From: Maribacter sp.
GTDB lineage: Bacteria; Bacteroidota; Bacteroidia; Flavobacteriales; Flavobacteriaceae
Direction of reading: 5' to 3'
DNA: 16,094 nucleotides
Assembly (NCBI GenBank): GCA_030730545.1
Contig: JANQUX010000427.1
Span: forward strand, 1-16,094
Of the stretch, positions 8,367 to 13,691 are shown in pieces. Every line of letters starts with the position of its first letter. Within the stretch, counting starts at the first letter, position 1. A program made the position numbers and the translations under genes. The notes beneath the pieces are model-generated. The model ran no database searches and was not told where the DNA came from. It saw only the letters and a program-made list of their open reading frames with translations.

Positions 8367-8400
8367 CAAAGTTAAGGTACAAATGGGTATGTACCACAAA
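8367..8400 (-). promoter_or_regulatory. Promoter of the DUF2807 gene
   Basis: Read on the minus strand: TTTG (8400-8397), 22 bases, then TAACTTTG (8374-8367), a perfect TAnnTTTG -7 box. Transcription would begin near 8360, leaving a leader of about 17 bases before the ATG at 8343. The 22-base spacer is at the long end for flavobacterial promoters. The position also decides the start codon: the upstream ATG at 8397 would not be transcribed. Confidence 0.6.
8376..8395. promoter_or_regulatory. Inverted repeat GGTAC-N10-GTACC inside the promoter spacer
   Basis: The perfect 5-bp arms (8376-8380 and 8391-8395) almost exactly fill the spacer between the two boxes of the DUF2807 promoter, a classic place for a dimeric regulator. 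The same motif with a 9-base spacer occurs in the promoter of the kinase gene at 11857-11875. The shared-operator idea is inference. Confidence 0.4.
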
Positions 8401-8433
8401 AGTGCAGTTGTGGTTTTTACTTGTGTTATATTA

Positions 8434-8445
8434 TTCAACGTTGAA
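8434..8445. repeat. 12-bp perfect palindrome
   Basis: TTCAACGTTGAA is a perfect palindrome 34 bp upstream of the DUF2807 -33 box and 25 bp before the hairpin element at 8470. It has no loop, so it is a possible protein site and not an RNA structure. Pairing does not extend beyond 12 bp. Confidence 0.3.
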
Positions 8446-8469
8446 AATAGATAGGTGCAAGCAAAACGA

Positions 8470-8595
8470 AATGTCAGTTCGAGTGTTTTTAAAGGAGCGT
8501 AGCGTATTTTAAAAATGTATCGAGAACAGGTTTGGTACACGTAAGCTTCTAGATACAAATTTCTTCGCGCCATGAAACTCACTCGAAGTGACATT
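8470..8595. repeat. 126-bp REP/MITE-like element with terminal inverted repeats (copy A)
   Basis: The outer arms AATGTCAGTTCGAGTG (8470-8485) and CACTCGAAGTGACATT (8580-8595) are complementary at 15 of 16 positions. Inner arms around GTATCGAGAA (8517-8526) and TTCTAGATAC (8547-8556) pair at 9 of 10, and the sequence between (GGAGCGTAGCG against CGCGAAGAA on the other side) pairs partly, so the whole unit can fold into one long cruciform or hairpin. It encodes no plausible protein. Similar 'TGTCAGTTCGAGTG...TGTATCGAGAAC' units are, from memory, scattered between genes in marine flavobacterial genomes, which suggests a non-autonomous mobile or REP-like repeat. That recollection was not checked. 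No target-site duplication is obvious. Confidence 0.65.
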
Positions 8596-8638
8596 TGAGA
8601 TAAACAAGAAAGAATGGTTGAATAGGAAGAGTATTGCC

Positions 8639-8731
8639 AATTGAAGTGTTTTCTGAATGGAGCATAGGGTATTTTCAAAAAAAAATGCCTGCTTGATGGT
8701 GGGCAGGTATCAAGAACAGGTTTGGTACACG
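8639..8731. repeat. Second, rearranged copy of the same element (copy B)
   Basis: This stretch realigns with bases 8477-8541 of copy A: AGTGTTTT, GGAGCATAGGGTATTTT (GGAGCGTAGCGTATTTT in A) and an identical 19-mer AGAACAGGTTTGGTACACG (8713-8731; 8523-8541 in A). Relative to A it carries about 28 extra bases before the shared 19-mer, forming a hairpin: ATGCCTGC (8685-8692) with GCAGGTAT (8703-8710), one G-T wobble. An overlapping alternative stem pairs CTTGAT (8692-8697) with ATCAAG (8709-8714). The right half of the element (return arm) is missing after 8731. Confidence 0.6.
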
Positions 8732-8785
8732 CTACCACACAAACCCCTTTTTAAAAGTTAAATAACGCCATAAGTAGATTTAGGG

Positions 8786-8817
8786 TTTGCAGTTTTGTTA
8801 TCTTAAACAAGTCTTTG
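8786..8817 (+). promoter_or_regulatory. Candidate promoter of the glycosidase-like gene
   Basis: TTTG (8786-8789), 20 bases, then AGTCTTTG (8810-8817), one base from TAnnTTTG. It would place the transcription start within about 10 bases of the ATG at 8833, an unusually short leader. An alternative -7 (TATCTTAA, 8799-8806) lacks a properly spaced -33 box. Treat as tentative. Confidence 0.25.
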
Positions 8818-8832
8818 AAGATAAATGGATCT

Positions 8833-11148
8833 ATGAAAAAGAAATATCTGTTAGTTGCCTTATTTGTTGTAGTAGGTATCGTCGGTTTTGCTGGTGTACA
8901 ATACTTACCTACATCAGAAAATGAGATAGCTTCTGAAGCTTTAGATTCCGTTGCTACCCGTAGAGATTTACGCAGAAGCTTCTTTGATAAACGAGAAATT
9001 CTAGTTGTTTACGGTGCAAAAGATACCGTCTTACAACAGCAGTATAAAGATATTCTTCATGATCTATCGTTATTAGAAGTAAGTAAATCGTGGCGAAGTG
9101 TAAAGGTGAACTATCAAAATGTAGATGAGGTCAGCGAAGAATCATTGAAAAACAGTATTGTGTATTTGGTGGGCGCTGTTGATGAAAACAGGTTGATTAA
9201 AAAGTACATAACCGATACCCCTTTTCAGGTCTCGAAAACGGCTATTGGAATCGGGACTAAAAAAGTTCAAAATAACAATTCAGTATTAGGGGTGAGTTTT
9301 TATCCAAGTCCCGTAGATTCAAAAATACCGCTCAGCTTTTTAACGGGTACCGATGCAGAACAGGTGTTTAGTTTTTTTGCAGAAAAAGTTTTAGAACAGG
9401 GGCAGTCTTTCTACCGCCAGAATCTAGAGTACGAAGTATACGAAGATAAAGAGCGAATGGTAATGGGCGATTTCAATGCCAATTGGGGTATTGAGGGGTC
9501 TACATACTTTAATTTCTCAACAGGTACTAAAGTAGTTTTAGATACCGATGAGTACCAGTTTATAGATCATCAAAATGCAATTCGAACATCAGAGGTGTCA
9601 GAAAAACAGAATGAGGTAAATGCTTCTAGAATTAGGGTTTTTGATTTTGTAGGCAAAGACAATGTACCTAAAATCACATATAATTTTTATACCTGTACAG
9701 AAGAAAAAGGCTTAATGACGGGCAATACCGATCATTCCACTTTCGACACGGTTACAAACGCTGTACATACTATCGTCAATAAAATTTATGAAAATAATAA
9801 TATCGGTAGAAATAATGCTTTGTTGCTGTACAATCTTATTGGTGAGAGTGATAAGAATATAATCACATCAGGATTGCCAATTTATTTTACAGATACCTGG
9901 CAAATGAAAGGTTATAAATATTGGTCGGCAAGGTTGGTAGAATCTGAAAATACGTATACTGTTGCAGAACTTTTAGACAATTCTTTTATGGAGATGGAAT
10001 CATCACTTATTAGAGATTGTATGGCGGGTGCTTTTACAGATTTTCTGATAAAAACCTGGGGAAAAGATACCTACTTAAAACGCTACAAAAATGCATCACT
10101 CTCAGAACGTGAAATTAAAAGTCTAGAGGTAAAGTGGCAGAATTATTTAAAGGGATTGCCAAAAGAACATCCGAAGAAAAAGACAGAATCTAAAAAATTA
10201 CCCTATCTCAAAGGTTTCAATTTTGCACATGAAGGCTACAGTATATATAATGGCTATGGTTCTAAAAAGGCAACAGAATCGCTGTTAAAGCAAAAGAATA
10301 TGGGTAGTAATGCCATGGCGATTGTACCATATACAGGTATTAACGATATTAATACCCCGACACCGCTACATTTTAGCGATAATGCAGGTAGTGAAAATGA
10401 TGATGCCATAGTACATGCAGTTGCGACGGCAAGCGACATGGGCATGTATACGCTATTGAAACCTCAAATATATGTGGGCGGCAGCTGGCCAGGTGGTATA
10501 GATATGCCGACAGATGCGCAATGGAACAAGTTTCATGATTACTATTACCGATGGATACGCCACTACGCTTTTTTGGCTGAAATTCATGAAATGGATGCTT
10601 TGTGTATTGGTGTCGAATTCACCAAGGCAACCTTATCGCAGCCCGATGCCTGGCGAGCAATGATAAAAAAAACAAGGGCTCTATATTCTGGGCAACTGAC
10701 CTATGCTGCTAATTGGGGAGCTGAATTTGAGGAAATAGAGTTTTGGAACGATTTGGATTTCATAGGATTAAATTCCTATTATCCTTTAAGTAAAAAAGAA
10801 AATCCAACCAATGAGGAGATGAGTCTGCAGTTCGATACTATAAAGACTAAGATTAAAAAAGTATACGACCGTTTTCAAAAGCCTATCGTATTTACAGAGA
10901 TCGGATTTAGAAGTGTAGACACCCCGTGGAAGAATCCGCATGCCGAGGCAGACGATACTATAAATGAAGAAGCACAACGCAGAGCTTACGAAATTATCTT
11001 TGAGGGTATACAAGACGAACCTTGGTGCCAGGGCATATTGTGGTGGAAATTCCCAAGCTTCATCGAATACCGTGGCGAGCACAACAGTGCCTTTACACCT
11101 AATAATAAATTAGCGGAAGAAACTGTTCGCGAATGGTTTACAAAGTAG
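8833..11148 (+). CDS. Exported two-domain protein: degenerate peptidase-like region plus GH113-like glycosidase
   Basis: This 771-residue protein starts at the ATG at 8833 (MKKKYLL); an in-frame TTG at 8815 is possible but less likely. Residues ~5-25 form a signal anchor without lipobox Cys. From ~456 to the end it reads as a TIM-barrel glycosidase like GH113 (beta-mannanase and relatives). A conserved block LKGFNFAHEG opens the barrel; CIGVEF holds E595, the likely acid/base; WNDLDFIGLNSYYPL and FTEIGF follow, the latter with E689, the likely nucleophile; the end is GILWWKF. Both catalytic Glu are present, so activity is plausible, but the substrate is unknown. The middle (~230-440) resembles a gluzincin/peptidase-MA fold: NNALLLYNLIGES sits where HExxH would be, then SGLPIYFTDTW and AGAFTDFLIKTWGKDTYLKRY. 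The zinc motif is absent, so this part is probably non-catalytic. No polysaccharide-utilisation (SusCD) genes are nearby. Confidence 0.75.
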   Translation: MKKKYLLVALFVVVGIVGFAGVQYLPTSENEIASEALDSVATRRDLRRSFFDKREILVVYGAKDTVLQQQYKDILHDLSLLEVSKSWRSVKVNYQNVDEVSEESLKNSIVYLVGAVDENRLIKKYITDTPFQVSKTAIGIGTKKVQNNNSVLGVSFYPSPVDSKIPLSFLTGTDAEQVFSFFAEKVLEQGQSFYRQNLEYEVYEDKERMVMGDFNANWGIEGSTYFNFSTGTKVVLDTDEYQFIDHQNAIRTSEVSEKQNEVNASRIRVFDFVGKDNVPKITYNFYTCTEEKGLMTGNTDHSTFDTVTNAVHTIVNKIYENNNIGRNNALLLYNLIGESDKNIITSGLPIYFTDTWQMKGYKYWSARLVESENTYTVAELLDNSFMEMESSLIRDCMAGAFTDFLIKTWGKDTYLKRYKNASLSEREIKSLEVKWQNYLKGLPKEHPKKKTESKKLPYLKGFNFAHEGYSIYNGYGSKKATESLLKQKNMGSNAMAIVPYTGINDINTPTPLHFSDNAGSENDDAIVHAVATASDMGMYTLLKPQIYVGGSWPGGIDMPTDAQWNKFHDYYYRWIRHYAFLAEIHEMDALCIGVEFTKATLSQPDAWRAMIKKTRALYSGQLTYAANWGAEFEEIEFWNDLDFIGLNSYYPLSKKENPTNEEMSLQFDTIKTKIKKVYDRFQKPIVFTEIGFRSVDTPWKNPHAEADDTINEEAQRRAYEIIFEGIQDEPWCQGILWWKFPSFIEYRGEHNSAFTPNNKLAEETVREWFTK

Positions 11149-11328
11149 TCGGTATTCTAAAAAAAATATATGCTATTTATAGGTTTAAGGTAGCACTGCA
11201 AATACGTGTAACTTCTTGATATTCAATTTTTACTCACACTTTTTATTCAACGAAAAAACTTCATAATGGGCTAAGGCTGTTTTAGATGTCAAAATAGTCG
11301 TTTGGGTCACTAATACCATCCGTCAGCT

Positions 11329-11347
11329 ATATTCTAGAATATCTTTG
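11329..11347 (+). promoter_or_regulatory. -7 box overlapped by a 14-bp palindrome, upstream of the small repeat protein
   Basis: TATCTTTG (11340-11347) is a perfect TAnnTTTG box; transcription would start about 34 bases before the ATG at 11388. No TTTG -33 box sits at the right distance (the nearest, 11301-11304, is 35 bases away). The perfect palindrome ATATTCTAGAATAT (11329-11342) overlaps the first three bases of the box. A weak -33 plus an overlapping dyad suggests regulation by a dimeric protein. The rest of the 239-base gap 11149-11387 shows no other clear signal, including no terminator for the upstream gene. Confidence 0.5.
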
Positions 11348-11387
11348 GGGTATAGAAAACAATTCTGGAAACTTAAAAACATATATA

Positions 11388-11771
11388 ATGAAGAATATTA
11401 GAGTAGTAACTGCAGTAGCAATTTTAGCCGTTACATTTATTTCGTTTAAAGGAGTACAAAAACATAAAATAGCTGAGAAAGCTGAAATCACCGCTTTTTT
11501 TGATGATTGTATTATCGATTTAGAAGCGCAATTACAAACGTCTTTAGAGAACGATAAATTAAACCCAAACGATATTAGGGTAGTAGAAATTGATGAAGAA
11601 GTAAATTTAGGTTTTGATGCCTTTGAATATTTACCGATAGTATTCGATGCCTATGCAAGTGCTGAATTGACCGAGCAAGATTTTAAAGTATTCGAGAGCG
11701 AAGAAGAAGTTGATTTAGGGTTTGATACGGCGGCATATTTGCCAACAGATTTTGATGTATATGCACTTTAA
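11388..11771 (+). CDS. Small secreted protein with a 36-residue internal duplication
   Basis: I cannot name a family for this 127-residue protein with certainty; proteins carrying the motif LGFDxxxYLPxxFDxYA occur in flavobacteria without known role. The N-terminus (KNIRVVTAVAILAVTFISF) is a signal peptide or anchor. The C-terminal half is two tandem copies exactly 36 residues apart: V65-A90 (EEVNLGFDAFEYLPIVFDAYA) and V101-A126 (EEVDLGFDTAAYLPTDFDVYA). The mature chain is strongly acidic and has a single Cys (C41). It has its own -7 box and is followed at once by a terminator, so it is transcribed alone. Possible periplasmic or envelope role, by its signal sequence only. Confidence 0.75.
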   Translation: MKNIRVVTAVAILAVTFISFKGVQKHKIAEKAEITAFFDDCIIDLEAQLQTSLENDKLNPNDIRVVEIDEEVNLGFDAFEYLPIVFDAYASAELTEQDFKVFESEEEVDLGFDTAAYLPTDFDVYAL

Positions 11772-11792
11772 AAAGTTTGTGTAGTTTAAATT

Positions 11793-11828
11793 AAAGTTGG
11801 CCTTAGTTTCGGTGAAGACCGGCTTTTT
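11793..11828 (+). terminator. Terminator after the small repeat-protein gene
   Basis: Left arm AAAGTTGGCCTT (11793-11804) pairs with right arm AAGACCGGCTTT (11815-11826): 12 positions with two G-U pairs and one mismatch, a 10-base loop, and a run of five T at its end. It separates the small gene from the kinase operon, which then has its own promoter just downstream. Confidence 0.75.
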
Positions 11829-11834
11829 ACGTGT

Positions 11835-11866
11835 TTTAGATATAAAAGTTTTATTAGGTACATTTG
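11835..11866 (+). promoter_or_regulatory. Promoter of the histidine kinase / response regulator operon
   Basis: TTTA (11835-11838; consensus TTTG), 20 bases, then TACATTTG (11859-11866), a perfect TAnnTTTG box. The start point would be about 11873, giving a leader of about 19 bases to the ATG at 11892. It lies directly behind the terminator of the previous gene. Confidence 0.6.
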
Positions 11867-11875
11867 AGAAGTACC
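11857..11875. promoter_or_regulatory. Inverted repeat GGTAC-N9-GTACC over the kinase promoter
   Basis: The arms GGTAC (11857-11861) and GTACC (11871-11875) enclose most of the -7 box and the expected start point, where a bound dimer would block RNA polymerase. The same arms with a 10-base spacer occur in the DUF2807 promoter (8376-8395). Possible autoregulatory operator; inference only. Confidence 0.4.
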
Positions 11876-11891
11876 ATTACAAAGTAGTTAC

Positions 11892-12926
11892 ATGGCTATA
11901 ACAAAGGTGAAACAAGGGGAAGTTATTAAAACCGCCCTATTATTAGGTATACTGGTATCATTGCCAAAAACCATTTATTTATATAATGGTATTATGGAGG
12001 GCAATTTAGATTTTTCCTTTACTTGGGTTACAGATTTTCTATATCGTTATATCTTCTTCATTTGTTTCTCTTATTCCGTTTTACAATTAAATGCCAATAT
12101 AGATTTTGATGCGTACAAATGGCCCACTTATGTGAAGTTGGGTGTTATTTTTATCATGAATGTTGTGGTACTTTTAATAGGGATCTACTTAATACATGCC
12201 CTATATCCTATTTTTAATGGGAGACCATTAGATCCTCGAGAGACTGGTTTTGTCAGATTTACGATTATTAATCTTTCTATCGTTCTTTATTTTATTGCCA
12301 GGTTACTTCGTGTAAGTACCGATAAGCAAGAAAGTAGAATAGAGAACGAGCAATTAAAGCAGCAAAATTTAGAGAACGAACTATCGGCTTTAAAAAACCA
12401 GATCGATCCGCACTTTTTGTTCAATTCGCTAAATTCGTTATCGTCGCTAGTACGTGAAAATGACCAGGCGACCCAGTTTGTAAACAAACTGTCATATATG
12501 TATCGCTATATTTTACAGAGTGGCGAGACTAATTTGGTACCGATAAAAGACGAATTGAAATTTTTAGATAGCTATTCTTTTTTAATGCAGACCCGATATC
12601 GTGATCGTATACAAATAGAGGTGAATATCGATGCCAATTTAATGGATTGTGAAGTACCGCCATTGGCTTTGCAATCTTTAGTAGAAAACTCGGTAAAGCA
12701 TAATGAAATATCATCGACCAACCCATTAACGGTCAAGGTATATTCTAGCGGAGGTTCGTTGTTCGTAGAAAACCCAATTCGTACGCGAAGTACGATGGCA
12801 GAAGGCATGGGCACGGGACTCTATAATCTTAAAAAGCGGTATTTGCTTTTATTGAAGAAAGAAGTGTTGGTCAGTACCGATAATGATGTTTTTAAAGTAG
12901 AATTACCTTTAAAACCCTTGGCATGA
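11892..12926 (+). CDS. LytS-family sensor histidine kinase
   Basis: This 344-residue membrane protein senses an unknown signal and phosphorylates the regulator encoded next to it. Four hydrophobic segments (about 12-32, 44-66, 76-101, 115-136) form the sensor; there is no large external domain, so the signal is probably sensed in or at the membrane. A short coiled coil (about 142-170) leads to the His_kinase domain (PF06580): ALKNQIDPHFLFNSLNSL holds the phosphorylated His174, LVENSVKHN holds N266 of the ATP-binding N-box, and GMGTGLYNLKKRY is the glycine-rich ATP lid. These features are diagnostic of the LytS/YehU class. Its stop overlaps the regulator's start (ATGA). Start ATG at 11892 fits the promoter just upstream. 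Confidence 0.93.
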   Translation: MAITKVKQGEVIKTALLLGILVSLPKTIYLYNGIMEGNLDFSFTWVTDFLYRYIFFICFSYSVLQLNANIDFDAYKWPTYVKLGVIFIMNVVVLLIGIYLIHALYPIFNGRPLDPRETGFVRFTIINLSIVLYFIARLLRVSTDKQESRIENEQLKQQNLENELSALKNQIDPHFLFNSLNSLSSLVRENDQATQFVNKLSYMYRYILQSGETNLVPIKDELKFLDSYSFLMQTRYRDRIQIEVNIDANLMDCEVPPLALQSLVENSVKHNEISSTNPLTVKVYSSGGSLFVENPIRTRSTMAEGMGTGLYNLKKRYLLLLKKEVLVSTDNDVFKVELPLKPLA

Positions 12927-13684
12927 AAGTAATTATTGTTGAAGACGAGCTAGCTGCAAGCGATAACCTTTCGTATTTACTAACGAGGATCAATGCAGAT
13001 ATTGAGGTTATTCAGGTTTTAGATACCGTAAAAGCTACAGTAGATTATTTCACTAATCCGCATGAGGGTGTTTTGGTGTTTATGGATATTCATTTGGCAG
13101 ATGGCATCTCGTTCGAAATTTTTGAACAAGTCGAAATCGATATTCCTATTATATTCACTACCGCTTATGACCAATATGCCTTAAAAGCATTTAAGGTGAA
13201 CAGCATAGACTATTTATTAAAACCAATCGATAAAGAAGAATTATCAGATGCTTTAGATCGTTTTGATGCATTGAACCTTAAAAAGGGTATCGATGAGGTT
13301 CAAATGAATAGCCTTTTACAACTGATACAGACTAAGGCAGAGAATTTTAAAAAGACTTTTTTAGTAAGTGTGGGCGACCAATTAGTACCGGTTAAAACTG
13401 CCGATATCGCATATTTTTTTATTGATACCGGTGTTGTAAAAGCGGTAACTGTGCAAGAGCGTTCGTTTGTATTAGATGTGAAGTTAGAAGATATCGAAGA
13501 TGCTTTAGATCCTTCGGTGTTCTTCAGGGCAAACCGACAGTTTATAGTCCGTCGGGAAGCTATAGTTACCATAAAATTACATTTCAATAGCAAGTTATTG
13601 GTCGACGTACACCCGGTTTGTAGCGAGCGAATTGTGGTGAGCAAGGCAAAAGCGACGGAGTTTAAAAGTTGGATGAACTCTTAG
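12923..13684 (+). CDS. LytTR-family response regulator
   Basis: This 253-residue cytosolic regulator has an N-terminal receiver domain (about 1-118) with the acidic cluster E7-D8-E9, the phosphorylated D55 in FMDIHLADG, the switch TT in FTTAYDQYA and the conserved K100 in YLLKPI. After a linker, a LytTR DNA-binding domain (PF04397; about 148-250) follows, recognisable by GDQLVPVKTADIAYFFID, LEDIEDAL and FFRANRQFIVRREAI. LytTR proteins usually bind pairs of short repeats near promoters. Translation is coupled to the kinase by a 4-base ATGA overlap, so this is its cognate partner. Its targets are not known; the GGTAC repeats in two nearby promoters are candidates. It converges with the antiporter gene, 7 bases between the stops and no terminator in the gap. 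Confidence 0.93.
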   Translation: MKVIIVEDELAASDNLSYLLTRINADIEVIQVLDTVKATVDYFTNPHEGVLVFMDIHLADGISFEIFEQVEIDIPIIFTTAYDQYALKAFKVNSIDYLLKPIDKEELSDALDRFDALNLKKGIDEVQMNSLLQLIQTKAENFKKTFLVSVGDQLVPVKTADIAYFFIDTGVVKAVTVQERSFVLDVKLEDIEDALDPSVFFRANRQFIVRREAIVTIKLHFNSKLLVDVHPVCSERIVVSKAKATEFKSWMNS

Positions 13685-13691
13685 GATTTGT

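Noticed and set aside
8340..8738. Minus-strand open frame of 132 codons through the hairpin repeats
   Set aside because: It runs across the two copies of the non-coding repeat and overlaps the DUF2807 promoter; the product is an erratic Cys/Tyr/Ser-rich chain with no domain pattern.
8815..8832. TTG start adding six residues to the glycosidase-like protein
   Set aside because: The ATG at 8833 begins a normal signal anchor (MKKKYLL), and the TTG overlaps the candidate -7 box.
8844..10100. Frameshift or gene fusion artefact joining two separate genes in the 771-residue protein
   Set aside because: The frame is continuous with even codon use, and no start-like signal precedes the GH-like half; it reads as one real multi-domain protein.
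10786..11082. 98-codon minus-strand frame inside the glycosidase-like gene
   Set aside because: Lies wholly antisense to the conserved TIM-barrel coding sequence and has no own start signals.
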